From: Xenopus tropicalis
Lineage: Eukaryota; Chordata; Amphibia; Anura; Pipidae
Direction: 5' to 3'
DNA length: 64,000 nucleotides
NCBI RefSeq assembly: GCF_000004195.4
Contig: NC_030683.2
Span: 52,155,358-52,219,357 of the forward strand
Shown: positions 21,136 to 31,931 of the stretch, one piece after another
How the letters are laid out: each line of letters starts with the position of its first letter
Position numbering within the stretch: position 1 is the stretch's first letter
Notes under the pieces: generated by a model
What the model was told of the DNA's origin: nothing
Databases searched by the model: none
The model's input: only the letters and a program-made list of their open reading frames with translations
Position numbers and translations under genes: made by a program

Positions 21136-22700
21136 GTTATAGCTGTACTATGTACTCATTTTTTGATGTGGCATCATTTTTTGTCACAAGGGAATCCATG
21201 CCTGGCGAATAATTTCACTCATCACTATCAAGAAATATTTGCTGTGTTCAACAGCCAGTAATTAGGGGTCAATTCATCCAATTACTGCTAAAGAGAGACG
21301 AAAGAAAAAACTCATGATGCAACAGCTGTAACCAAATAGAGTAGTACACTGGTTGTTCCTCTACCCCATTGCTACCAATTACTGGTAAAACAAAAAGACC
21401 CATTTATTATGCTGCAATTGTTGGAGGGAAATATTGCAGAATGGGTAAATATAGCAATATGCATGATATTTTTCTTACTTCATTGCACGTGTTTGTCAAT
21501 GAGCCTTTAACACTGGATAGGTTCTTCGATGGGTATAAATTCTATTTCCAATTTGCACATGTATTCAATTAATTGTTCCTGAAATTCTAATTATAGTATA
21601 ATTCTCATCTTTTGTATAGAAACTAAGCTGAAATTACAAACAATATTGGTTTCAACTTTTTGAAATCTAAACATTAAACCAAACATCTGCTTAAAAATTC
21701 TCAGGTGTCTCCAGCTCGTTGTAAGTAAATCTGCTCAGAATATGAGCTTTGCAAGAATCTGCCATTTGCAATGTCTTGACTATCTATAAAGTGCATTGAG
21801 AGGAAACACAACAGACTGACATTTGTTTCTTTTCTAAGTAGACTTTTTCTTCCACCCATTAAACTGCAATAACCTTTATTCATTGGAGATGCAAAACTAT
21901 CAAAACTGATTAATGAACAAAGTAGAAAAACTATTCAGTGGTAGTTTTAAATGCATTAAAAGCTGTATTTCCATGTGTTGTTGCCCATTTTCAGATAACA
22001 ACTTAGAAAACTTAGCATCAGGGGGCTTCAAGTACTTCAAGTACTTTATAATATGATCATATTTCAACATGGAAAATGTATTTTATATATGTAGTTTAAA
22101 AATATCATAATAAGAGCATTATGCTTTGCTCAAACTTTGCTGCATACTGGCCCAAGGCCAGTCATCTAATGGGAGATTTCTAAATCCTGTATGGTAATTG
22201 CATATGTAGTTGAATAAAGTAAAACTAAAAACAAATATAATCACAGACTTGAAGATTCTAAATGCTGCATCATTTCTTTTTCGTTTATCTGGGTTTAGAG
22301 TAAACAATTGAATTTGTCATTACTGACATTTGTCTGTGTGTGCATAGCTGTTATAAAGTCCTTGCCATTACTGCTATTAAGCAGATGATTTATCAGCATT
22401 CTACTTTTCACATAAATTTTATCACAATAAAATAACCTATAGTGTACTTGTTAAAATGATTCTAGTTTCTGATATGATGATGTTTCAGATTTAAGGGGAT
22501 TGAATGTAAATAACAATAAACACATTGCTTGTATTGTCTATTAGCATTCTTTAAAAATATAGTTATGCACTTGTAATACCTAAAAACATAGAGTGTGTTT
22601 ACTTGATTTTTATCAGAATCCCTTTATCAAGAGTTTTGAAAGCTTTTTAATGCATTTTAATATCAGGGTTTATTTTTATTTAATACAATCATATGTCCTG
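21136..22700. other. unassigned AT-rich sequence
   Basis: No supported exon or repeat. Short frames are scattered and without family resemblance. Confidence 0.4.
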
Positions 22701-22704
22701 TGTA

Positions 22705-22870
22705 GTAATGAGCAAAGTTTCTGCCAGGAATGGATTTGCAACAAAATTCTGCATTCCGCCATTGGTAAATTTTTTCAAAAAACCACTGCAAAGAAAGTCA
22801 TTGAGACAAAAGTGTAGCCAAGAAAAAAGAAATGCCAATTGACTTTAATGCACTTGGAGTAAAAAAAGCA
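22705..22870. mobile_element. hAT MITE fragment, 'gatgagcgaatt' family
   Basis: Reads 'agtaatgagcaaagtttctgccaggaatggatttgca', then 'attccgccattggtaaattttttc', a decayed copy of the family at 34935-35118. Confidence 0.5.
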
Positions 22871-22874
22871 TAAA

Positions 22875-23670
22875 AATTGTTGTAGTGACCAACTGTGAAG
22901 AGTTTGGGGACCCTGTTGTTAAGAATGGCAGCAGGTTGGATTTCCCCATTGAAAGTCAATAGGTAAAATCTGATTGGCTATTGGTGTCTCTGCCCACTTT
23001 AAAAAAACAAAAGAACCTTGAATACATAGTCACCCAGTAACTGACTGCAACATTTGGGAACCCTGGAATCAAACTAATAAAATTCAATAGGTGAAATCTG
23101 CAGTTCCCTAGTGATCAACTGTGAAAAGTTTGGGGACCCTGGTGTTAATACTGTAAAAAATGGCAGCAGATTGGATTATCTCATTGAAAGTCAATAGGTG
23201 AAGCCTGATTGGCTTTTGGTGGCTCCGCACACTTTTTCTAACCTTGCACCTCAGTTACCTGGTGCTTAACTCTGCAAAGTTTGGCAAACCTGCTGTGAGA
23301 ATGGCAGCAGGTTGAATTTCCGCCAAGTTAATAGGTAAAATCTGATTGGCTGTTCAAAGCTCCGCCCACTTTCGATCATCCAACAATCATCATATTTTCA
23401 TTCAGGCTGACTCCATGACTGTGATTCAAATTTGGGGAGTGTAGCCTCAAAGCTGTAAGATTGGCAGCAGTTTCAATTTCCCCATTAAAGTCTATGGGTA
23501 AAATTTGATTGGCTCTTGTTGGCCCCTCCCACTTTGGGTTATGCAAAAAATGTTGGTGTTTCATTTGGGGTGACCCCATTATTATGTTATTCAAGTTTGG
23601 GGAGTGTAGCTTGAAAGCTGTAAGAGTGGCAGCAGTTTGAAAATCTTCCCTGTCAAAGTCAATAGGAAAA
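22875..23670. repeat. ~150-bp tandem repeat, block 1
   Basis: About five diverged units. Each carries the words 'tttggggaccctg', 'gaatggcagcaggttg', 'ttccccattgaaagtc', 'aataggtaaaatctgattggct' and 'gctccgcccactt' in that order. The same unit fills 61146-64000. The minus-strand ORF at 23376-23834 runs through the units and is not considered a gene. Confidence 0.85.
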
Positions 23671-23869
23671 TTGGGGTGTTCGGGGCGACTGCTGAGTTGA
23701 ATGAACCAAATAGCCTCACAAATTACAACCTCTCCTAAAACCACTATTCGCCTTTCGGTAATCTTTGAATTGTAGGGTGGAGTAAGTTTAGTAACCTTCT
23801 CCGTGCCCAGTAACTCGTAGTGAATGTTAGGCATTTAGTGTCATCTATGCGGCTGGATTACAGCACATC

Positions 23870-24412
23870 ATCCTCTGTTAGATAAGATACTTTAGAAAGT
23901 GCCAGATCCAGGGTTCTCTTCTTGTTCCCCCTCTAGAGGTACTGACTTTACCTCTCCTATAGTTGTGTCTTTTTCAGTTTGGGGTCAGAATTATTTTGTT
24001 ATTATTTGTTTGGAGTACGATATTCCTATCTGTTGATTTCCTAACCAGTCCAAATCAAAAACAGGTCATCGATGTAACGCTGATAGAACCAACTGTCTCC
24101 CCTGTCCATGATCACCTCCTCATAGTTAAACATGAAGAGGTTAGCATAATTTGGGGCGACATTTGATCCCATTGCAGTCCTTGTGTTCCCCGTTATTTGT
24201 AAAAAGTATTGGCCATTCAATTAAAGTATTGAGTCAATACCACTGTAAGTAGTTCACAAAATAAGTCAATGGGCAAAACATCAAAATGATGTGAGAGTAC
24301 CCGTCTGGTGGCCTCCACAGCAAAATGGTGTGGTATAATGGTATAAAAGGTATTGATGTCTATTGCAACAAGTAAACAGTTGGCTGGTAGGTCAGGAAAG
24401 TGGCTTTAACTT
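23870..24412 (-). pseudogene. Penelope-like element reverse transcriptase remnant
   Basis: On the minus strand one frame gives [20 protein letters not shown] then [14 protein letters not shown]. This matches the Penelope-like RT order, G-(T/S)-x-MG-x-x-MAPSYANLFM...F-x-RYIDDIFFIW, with the YIDD catalytic box at 24065-24079. Upstream, in another frame, AIDINTLYTIIPHHFAVEA corresponds to the 'DVTSLYTNIPHEEG' block. Frameshifts and stops make it a dead copy. It is cut at the right by the TTAA MITE starting at 24414. Confidence 0.7.
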
Positions 24413-24413
24413 T

Positions 24414-24940
24414 TTAAAGGGATTCTGTCATGATTTGTATAGTTTACTTTTTATTTCTAAATTACACTGTTTACATAGCACATAATTCACTCTAGCATTT
24501 AAAGTTTTATTCTCGAACCAACAAATATATTTTTTTTAGTTGTAATATTGGTGTGTAGGCAGCCATCTCAGTGCATTGTGCCTGATTCTGAGCTTTCAGA
24601 ATGAGCAAGCGCTACACATTAGAACTTGCTTATTTACTGGGAGCTGCTATCTTGCTACCTTTCCCTTGTTCTGCTGATCAGGGTGGGGGGGGGGAGAAAA
24701 GTGGGTGATATCACTCCAACTTACAGCTCAGCAGTAAAGTGTGACTGAACTTTATCAGAGCACAGGTCAAATGGGAAAATAAAGAAGCACCCTGACATAT
24801 AAAGAATATGGCTAGCCCCATGTGAAATTTCAAAATGAAATAGAAATCCATTTGTGTTTTTGAAAAAGGGATTTCAATGATTCTGATGGAGAAGCACTGT
24901 TAACTGATGAGTTTAAAAAAAAGAAAAAACACATGCTTTC
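24414..24940. mobile_element. TTAA-type MITE, 'agggattctgtcatgatt' family
   Basis: TTAA at 24414-24417 is followed by agggattctgtcatgatttg, a terminus I recognise from Xenopus. Interior words ('ggcagccatctcag', 'gtgatatcactccaactt') are typical. Right terminus appears eroded. A second fragment in the opposite orientation is at 45510-45850. Confidence 0.7.
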
Positions 24941-25119
24941 GCATGCAGTATTTCTCAATAGAGTCTTTTACTTCTCTTATTTGGGAATCAAACAATTTGA
25001 GTTTCAAAGCAGAGTCAATGCACAAAAAATGAACAAATGATAAACAAAAAATTTTGCTCCATTTTTATATATAGTATTCAAGTATGTTTGGGTGAGAAAT
25101 GCTGTAAACTGAAAACTTT

Positions 25120-25649
25120 GGGGCACATTTACTAAGACACGAATCTGAACCAAATTGGAAAAATTCCGACTTGAAAACGAACATTTTGCGACTTTTTCGT
25201 ATTTTTTGCGATTTTTTTGGCGTCTTTACGACTTTTCGGAAATTGTCGCGACTTTTTCATTACCAATACGATTTGCGCGAAAAAACGCGAGTTTTTCGTA
25301 GCCATTCCGAAAGTTGCTCAAAATCGCCCGATTTTTTCGTAGCGTTAAAACTTGCGCGAAAAGTTGTGCCTTTTTCGTAGCGTTAAAACTTAAAAGGTGC
25401 GACGTTTCGCGCAAGTTTTAACGATACGAAAAAAGCGCAACTTTTTGCGCATGTTTTAACGCTACGAAAAATTGCCAGATTTTGCGCAACTTTCGGAATG
25501 GCTACGAAAAACTCGCGTTTTTTCGCACAAATCGTATTAGTAACGAAAAAGTCGCAACATTTTTCCGAAAAAAACGCAAAATACCGATCATTACGAAAAA
25601 AACGCAATCGGACGCATTCGGCCCGTTCGTGGCTTAGTAAATGTGCCCC
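25120..25649. mobile_element. large foldback MITE
   Basis: About 530 bp in which the right half is largely the reverse complement of the left half, meeting near 25410. Termini are ggggcacatttactaagaca and 'ttagtaaatgtgcccc', with ttt on both sides (25117-25119, 25650-25652). The ORFs on both strands here are mirror products of the palindrome. Confidence 0.75.
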
Positions 25650-25989
25650 TTTGACTTTCATAGTTGATGTAGAAAGACCTAAATCATATAGTTTCAACAC
25701 GTAGGGTGTAGTTCTTGTCGGAACTAAAGTTTCAGCCATGAAATTTTGCATGCCCTATTTTCATTTTGGAGTCCCTAAATGCCACATAGTTCTTTCTTTG
25801 TATCAAAATACATATGGGCAATTAGATGCTATAAAACGCAGGTTTTCATAAATTAAATGAAATCATTAAATTTATTAAAAGTTTTGCAGTAAAAATAAAT
25901 GTACCTATTTTGAACTTGTTAGGATATGTTCAAAATGATATAGTTTTTGGGTCAGTAACCTGTTAGAGGCTTTTTCCATACATGAAACA

Positions 25990-26100
25990 GAGTGGGGGTA
26001 ATTTATCAACACTGGGCAAAATTGCCCATGAGCAGTAACCCAAGGCAACTAATCAGATTGTTGCACTCATTGTTCTACCTGCAGCTGGCTGAAAAAAAGC
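25990..26100. mobile_element. MITE fragment, 'gggggtaatttatcaacac' type
   Basis: Reads gggggtaatttatcaacact, 'gggcaaaattgcccatgagcagtaaccc', 'gcaactaatcagatt'. I recognise this as one end of a common frog MITE; the other end is absent. Confidence 0.55.
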
Positions 26101-26680
26101 AATTTGAACATTACAAAACATACAAGTGCATTGGTTTATATCTCTAATAACTTTTAATAACAATAATTAGAAAACTCAACTGTATTACTAGTTATGTGTA
26201 AAATGACTATGTTCTAATACTACAGATAATTAACCAACAATTTCCAGAGTGATATAAACCCTTACACAAAAAAAAATTGCAAAATGCATTCAAGACCACC
26301 TCACAGCAGTATACATACCTGGAATACAAAATTGGCAAGCCAACATTCTAAGTCAGAACACACTGGACCCAAGGGAGTGGAGGCTCAACAAGACAGTGTT
26401 CCAGTTACTTGTCAACAAATGGCCTCATGGCGTGTGTGGTCAAGGCATCCATTTTCAATAAACAGTGCCCAAGAAGCCAAGGGTGTAGGTGCCTTGACTA
26501 TACCCTGGTCATTACACATGGCATATGTTCTGATGATCCCCAGACAGCTAGTGAAAATTCACAAAGAGAAGGTCAAAACTTTCTAGTGGCCCCTGCATGG
26601 GCAAGACGGACATGTGACCCTGGCAGTAGATGGACCACGGATGCTTTCACTCACATCAGACCTGCTCCTTTAAAGCCTGG

Positions 26681-27532
26681 TGTAAGATTATTAATATAAC
26701 TAAAGTTCTACAGTATAGGGTGGCAAAGAGATCACTGAACAATAAGTGTAAAAATGATTTTATATTAATTGGAAACAAATATTTACATAAACATAAATCA
26801 TAAAGCCGATAAAATGGATAAACAATAGACTACAATAACACAAAAGGGTAATACAAAACAATATACGACAAATATACACAATACTTACTTAACTAAATAC
26901 ACTCAAATGAAACACAGGGACCCAACCACCTAAATAATAATAATCCCACACCACACCATATAAACACACTCTATGAAACCTCTACTCTAGAAGATTATAC
27001 AGCCTAAGTATACCTCTCCTTAGGTTTGATAAGTGTCTGGTCCGTGATGTCAGGATTCCCTCTGATCTGGTAAGGTGGTCACTTCTCTCCTGGCCCTGAG
27101 TCTCCATATGCCCTACTGAAGCCAACCTATATACAGGAGAGAGGGGTGGATTCTAGAACTTTCTAGAAGTCTCTCCTGATTGGTCCATTTGAATGATGCT
27201 GGCACATACCAGTCAGTTACAGGAAGTTACCCGTCCTCCATTTTGGATAGTCAAATTGTCATGTAGTCAACATCTGTCCTTCCTGAACTAACTGATTATG
27301 CATATCACCAGGGTCCTTCACCCTTTGATAATGTTAATTAGAGTTTAGGTGTGACCAAACCTTTCCCAGAGCAGTACCTTTGTTTTATAAATTAGGAAAC
27401 TCCTATTGTTTGGACCAGACAATCAGATGCTAACTTAATTAGGCTGTTTCCTCTACTAAAGAAAGGTTTTATTATTGATTAATAAAATATAGGAGCCCAG
27501 AATATATATCTATATTTTACCAGAATCTTACA
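26681..27532 (-). repeat. gag-only element 3' LTR
   Basis: 852 bp. On the minus strand it starts tgtaagattctgg and ends taatcttaca. Carries a copy of the promoter cluster at 27128-27183. Confidence 0.93.
27128..27183 (-). promoter_or_regulatory. hsp70-like promoter cluster in the 3' LTR (CCAAT, HSE, CACCC, TATA)
   Basis: Read on the minus strand in the direction of transcription: CCAAT (27179-27183), TTCTAGAAAGTTCTAGAA (27151-27168), CCACCCC (27143-27149), TATATA (27128-27133). The 18-bp site has TTC/GAA blocks every 5 bp in alternating orientation, the canonical heat-shock factor element with four perfect units. A start site would be expected roughly 25-30 bases further left. Confidence 0.75.
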
Positions 27533-27541
27533 GTCCCCACC
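27533..27541 (-). promoter_or_regulatory. polypurine tract of the gag-only element
   Basis: On the minus strand ggtggggac lies immediately before the 3' LTR, as expected for plus-strand priming. Confidence 0.7.
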
Positions 27542-28708
27542 TAGAGGGTGAATGATGCCTAAGCAACATGATCCCTCTCAATAGAATATTTTCCATATTT
27601 TGTTAACTGAGAATTGAAAGTGCTGTGGAACACTGGGACAGAGGTGATGTGATGACCACTAGTGACTGCGTTTAATGCAGCAGTAAATTTAGAGTTATAC
27701 TTATGTTCCTTTCAACCACTTTCATTCATATCACCCATAATCCAGGCTTGTTGTAGGATAAATATATCTTCTTCCACTGCACCTTTATGTGGTTATAGCA
27801 TACTGTAGTATCTGCATCTATCCATGGTTTTGTTCTTCACCTGGACTGGTTGTGCTCCACAAACTCTTAAGGCAAGCAGTTCTGATCCATACAGTCTCTG
27901 GGTGTCTCTCACATTGAACACCTATAGAACAAGAACTTTGGTGATGAAGGAATGCAGTAACTTCTCCTTTTGCCATCCAGTGTGGTCTGTGGTGATCCTT
28001 TGCACATCAGCTACACACACCTCAGTCTTTAGGAGCCATACTTTATGTACTTGTCATTCATTATGCAACTGTCGATGAGCACTTTGGAGACAGTTTTTAG
28101 AGTGACCAAGAAAGAATTATCAGTGGTTTGAGGAAATTATGTATAGTGTACTCAAAGGGTACAATGCACTGTAGGTCAATTAGAGTGGTACATCTTTCAC
28201 CTTTATCTCAGGACTTCCACTTTACCTGCAACTCCACCATCTGAATACAATAAAAGGGACATGTTTATACAAAAAAAAAAACAGGATGTCATCTTTACAC
28301 TTATTATACACATGATAAATATTAAAATGTGTCTAAACACATCACATCGAACATTCAGTTTAAATGCTATGTTTATGCACTTCTCCTAAGCACATTCCTA
28401 CACATTCCATTTTTCAAAATCATGCTGTCCCCACCTTGACAACATTTTTAAAGTAACATAGCAAGTATACACTGTACACATAGTATAGATGTTTGACTAT
28501 GAAGCCTCATACACACAAATATTTTGCCTAAAAAGTTTACATACAATACAGTACTCCTTTCACCATTTATCAAAGCTAGGGGTCAGTTACCATGATCATT
28601 TTCACATAATTTTTTGTTTTTTTTGTTTTTAGCTTTCTTGATTACTGTCTACATCACTCTGTGTGTTAATATGCAGTGCTGGGTCTGGAGGGAATATACC
28701 ATTTGCTT
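27542..28708 (-). other. non-coding interior where pol would be expected
   Basis: About 1.2 kb between the gag stop and the polypurine tract. I find no RT (YxDD), protease (DT/SG) or integrase (HHCC, DDE) motif on the minus strand in any frame. No env-like hydrophobic frame is evident either. Confidence 0.6.
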
Positions 28709-30205
28709 TTAATCTGCTTTTAATCTGTTTCTCTTCAAGACCTCAATGTCTTTCTGCATATCCTGGAGTAGCATGGTTATTTGTGAAATGGGCAGTGAGG
28801 ACAGAACATTTGCATTTGAACAGTTTGTTGTTGCTGTACAGTTCATGGCTATATGTCCCATATTACGACATGCATAACATCTCTTTTTGGAGTGATTGGG
28901 TGAAAAAGTGGGCCTTCCTGTGTTCATTTTCCTTATGGGTTGTGACTCTTTAACAACTGGAATGTTGCTTTTGAAACCCCTTTGGCATTCTTTTACCACA
29001 GATTCTGCTCTTTTTAAACAATCTATTACTTCCAGGTAAGAGTTGGCTGGACCTACAGTTAACCCAACTAGTTGATAGATTTCTGGAAGGGACTGTTTAA
29101 GCAGTGCAGATTTGAACACGTTATCCTCCAGGTTTGCCTTTGCTGGTTTCTGTACAGTGCAGCTGTATAATGTATAGAGGCGTTCTGAAAATGCTTTTAC
29201 CGGCTCCTCTCTCCTTTGCTTGCAGGTGACAAAAGCTGAGTGAGCAGCGTTTATATCCCAACCTAAAATGTCTAAAACAGCATCCATTAGACTTGACAAT
29301 GAATTACGCGTCCTATAAACAGAATTAGGGATACTGGCTTTTATGCCATGATCTAAACTGGTAACAATGACATTAAATATATCACTATCTTTGAGATCAT
29401 GGTGCACCTTCTGGAAATTCTGGATACGGAGCATAAGATCTACAGGGTCATCATCTATCCTAACAGGTCCAAGCTCCCTACTTAGAACAGTTATATCACT
29501 ATTGGACAATGAAGTTTCTACCCTTGTTCTGCTTATTTCCTCACCATCTGTCCCAGTTTTTATATGCACTGCAATTGGTGCCATTGGTGCAGCCATACAT
29601 GAATTGTCATTAATGCCACATAAGCTGTGTTCTACAGATTCCCAGTTACCTATGATTGCATTTCCCGGGACATTAAAAGCTGCAACAACTGCATCCTTTC
29701 TCTTCAGTTGTGCTTTCAAGTGCTCAATTTCACTTTTACAGTGGGAATGATCAACTTGTGGTTGGTTAAGCAATGCACCAAGACAACGTATAGCTCCCTC
29801 TGCATCTCTTAACCTTCCCAAAAGTTCCTCATTTTCCACCTTTAATGCAGAATTCTCATTTACAGTTTTATGGTAATTTACACACATGGCTGAGGCAGTG
29901 CTTGCTGTGATTTTAAGGGCATTATAATGATCTTTCAGATCTTCTAGCTTTTCCTCCACCATCTTATTCTGATCTTTGAGAGTTTTATAGTTCTCTGCAA
30001 TCCAACATGCAGAAAATAACAAAGCTCTCCTACCCTTCTTGTTTGATAGGGCCTTTCCTTTAATTGCTGTGGTTACAAAACTTTTGACCTGGTACCAGGG
30101 ATCATCTGCACCCTGCATACACTTTAACAGATCCTCAGTATTTTTAACCATTGCAATCTTTTTGTTAATTCCTTCCATTTTTCCTACTAAATTTATGTTC
30201 AGCAA
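28709..30205 (-). CDS. Gag polyprotein with coiled coil, capsid-like region and CCHC knuckle
   Basis: Intact 498-residue ORF and the only sizeable frame of the element. Residues about 70-175 are a charged coiled coil (KTLKDQNKMVEEKLEDLKDH). Residues about 245-410 look like a capsid: LMLRIQNFQKVHHDL, then CKQRREEPVKAFSERLY (328-344), which resembles the major homology region of retroviral and Gypsy capsids (Q-x-x-x-E-x-x-x-x-F-x-x-R-L). One zinc knuckle, C443-x2-C446-x4-H451-x4-C456 (CYACRNMGHIAMNC), would bind RNA. A short coiled tail follows. No protease is fused. The first in-frame Met is at 30205, with a second at residue 10. No named family is certain. Confidence 0.85.
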   Translation of the reverse strand: MLNINLVGKMEGINKKIAMVKNTEDLLKCMQGADDPWYQVKSFVTTAIKGKALSNKKGRRALLFSACWIAENYKTLKDQNKMVEEKLEDLKDHYNALKITASTASAMCVNYHKTVNENSALKVENEELLGRLRDAEGAIRCLGALLNQPQVDHSHCKSEIEHLKAQLKRKDAVVAAFNVPGNAIIGNWESVEHSLCGINDNSCMAAPMAPIAVHIKTGTDGEEISRTRVETSLSNSDITVLSRELGPVRIDDDPVDLMLRIQNFQKVHHDLKDSDIFNVIVTSLDHGIKASIPNSVYRTRNSLSSLMDAVLDILGWDINAAHSAFVTCKQRREEPVKAFSERLYTLYSCTVQKPAKANLEDNVFKSALLKQSLPEIYQLVGLTVGPANSYLEVIDCLKRAESVVKECQRGFKSNIPVVKESQPIRKMNTGRPTFSPNHSKKRCYACRNMGHIAMNCTATTNCSNANVLSSLPISQITMLLQDMQKDIEVLKRNRLKAD

Positions 30206-30255
30206 ATATATATTTCCAATGTCAGTGATTTCAATGCCACTCTAATATCTGCCTC

Positions 30256-30271
30256 GTGCCTGGCTTAGCCA
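30256..30271 (-). promoter_or_regulatory. candidate primer binding site
   Basis: On the minus strand, four bases after the 5' LTR, TGGCTAAGCCAGGCAC begins with TGG, the complement of a tRNA CCA end. I cannot assign the tRNA. Confidence 0.5.
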
Positions 30272-30275
30272 ATTA

Positions 30276-31127
30276 TGTAAGATTATTAATATAACTAAAG
30301 TTCTACAGTATAGGGTGGCAAAGAGATCACTGAACAATAAGTGTAAAAATGATTTTATATTAATTGGAAACAAATATTTACATAAACATAAATCATAAAG
30401 CCGATAAAATGGATAAACAATAGACTACAATAACACAAAAGGGTAATACAAAACAATATACGACAAATATACACAATACTTACTTAACTAAATACACTCA
30501 AATGAAACACAGGGACCCAACCACCTAAATAATAATAATCCCACACCACACCATATAAACACACTCTATGAAACCTCTACTCTAGAAGATTATACAGCCT
30601 AAGTATACCTCTCCTTAGGTTTGATAAGTGTCTGGTCCGTGATGTCAGGATTCCCTCTGATCTGGTAAGGTGGTCACTTCTCTCCTGGCCCTGAGTCTCC
30701 ATATGCCCTACTGAAGCCAACCTATATACAGGAGAGAGGGGTGGATTCTAGAACTTTCTAGAAGTCTCTCCTGATTGGTCCATTTGAATGATGCTGGCAC
30801 ATACCAGTCAGTTACAGGAAGTTACCCGTCCTCCATTTTGGATAGTCAAATTGTCATGTAGTCAACATCTGTCCTTCCTGAACTAACTGATTATGCATAT
30901 CACCAGGGTCCTTCACCCTTTGATAATGTTAATTAGAGTTTAGGTGTGACCAAACCTTTCCCAGAGCAGTACCTTTGTTTTATAAATTAGGAAACTCCTA
31001 TTGTTTGGACCAGACAATCAGATGCTAACTTAATTAGGCTGTTTCCTCTACTAAAGAAAGGTTTTATTATTGATTAATAAAATATAGGAGCCCAGAATAT
31101 ATATCTATATTTTACCAGAATCTTACA
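30276..31127 (-). repeat. gag-only element 5' LTR
   Basis: 852 bp, identical by eye to 26681-27532. As the 5' LTR it should drive transcription of gag. Confidence 0.93.
30723..30778 (-). promoter_or_regulatory. hsp70-like promoter cluster in the 5' LTR
   Basis: Same cluster as in the 3' LTR: CCAAT (30774-30778), four-unit heat-shock element (30746-30763), CACCC box, TATATA (30723-30728), all in sense orientation for the element. This is the copy positioned to transcribe the gag ORF at 30205. Confidence 0.75.
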
Positions 31128-31200
31128 CTGGCCTGGTTTCCAGAGGTCCACAAGTTACACCTGACTAAATGACTACTGAACCCAAAGCCTGGCTACTTAA

Positions 31201-31559
31201 ATGATTGTCACTCTTAGTAATCAATACATTGGCCTTTTACAGGTGGTCTTCTACAGTCAAAGTGTACCACATAACACATATCACCACAAATCCGTGATAT
31301 AAAATCTGGACCATATTTTTCAAATGGTGCAATAATCAAATACAGCAGGATTCTTACACTAACCTGTAAAGTGTCAGACAGTGAAGTGTCAGACATGGTG
31401 GCTCTTTCCTGTGAATCTCCTTGGATGTTTTGTTTATTCACACAGAGCAATTCTATGAACAATACCAACTTAACTACATAAAGTAGTCTTGCCATTCTCA
31501 CCATTCCATATAAATCAAGAGATAGCCATCCCATCTCTAACCAAGAAACTAACTTGCAA
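31201..31559. other. unassigned stretch within the DIRS remnant
   Basis: Probably degraded DIRS sequence or a further insertion. A 106-codon minus-strand frame here has no family resemblance. Confidence 0.3.
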
Positions 31560-31931
31560 CAAAGACTCCAGGCTACTCCCTCTAGACCTGGTTTAGGCCC
31601 TTAAACATCTTACATCCCGAGGACCCAGACCATCAGGAAGACAAAATCCCTATTTGTCCTTCACAGAGGAAGGCCTCAAAACAATAGTCAGAAGGATTGT
31701 AGCCACTATCCAAACAGCCTACGGCAAGGCCAGGATAAACCTCACTCTACTAGAAAAATCAGTACTTCCTGGGCCTTCTACTCATATGTTTCCCTGGAGA
31801 ATATCTGTGAGGCAGCCACTTGGTTGTCCTTACATAACTTTTCGAGATTTTACAGAATTTGCTGTATACAGAGGACTCAGCCTTTGGCAGAATGGTACTG
31901 CAAGCAGCAACAGTGCCTTAGGTAGTTTCCT
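31560..31931 (+). pseudogene. DIRS-type tyrosine recombinase, C-terminal catalytic part
   Basis: The plus strand encodes PHSTRKISTSWAFYSYVSLE then NICEAATWLSLHNFSRFYR. This aligns with the H-x-x-R box and terminal nucleophile Tyr of DIRS recombinases and with the copy at 20238-20355. Upstream residues are broken by stops. A 14-bp sequence at its end is duplicated around the following retroposon. Confidence 0.75.

Larger units (their letters stand above)
26681..31127 (-). mobile_element. gag-only LTR retrotransposon, complete, very young
   Basis: A 4447-bp element on the minus strand with 852-bp LTRs (5' LTR 30276-31127; 3' LTR 26681-27532) in which I find no difference by eye. LTRs begin tgtaagatt and end aatcttaca, a perfect 9-bp terminal inverted repeat. 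ctgg flanks both sides (26677-26680 and 31128-31131), so the target duplication is 4 bp, or 5 if one base is lost. Inside are a candidate primer binding site, a 498-codon gag ORF and a polypurine tract; no protease, RT or integrase can be read. Gypsy-like or endogenous-retrovirus-like class is undecided. It depends on enzymes from another element. Confidence 0.9.

Noticed and set aside
23376..23834. 152-codon minus-strand frame
   Set aside because: Runs through ~150-bp repeat units; residues repeat with the DNA units and match no family.
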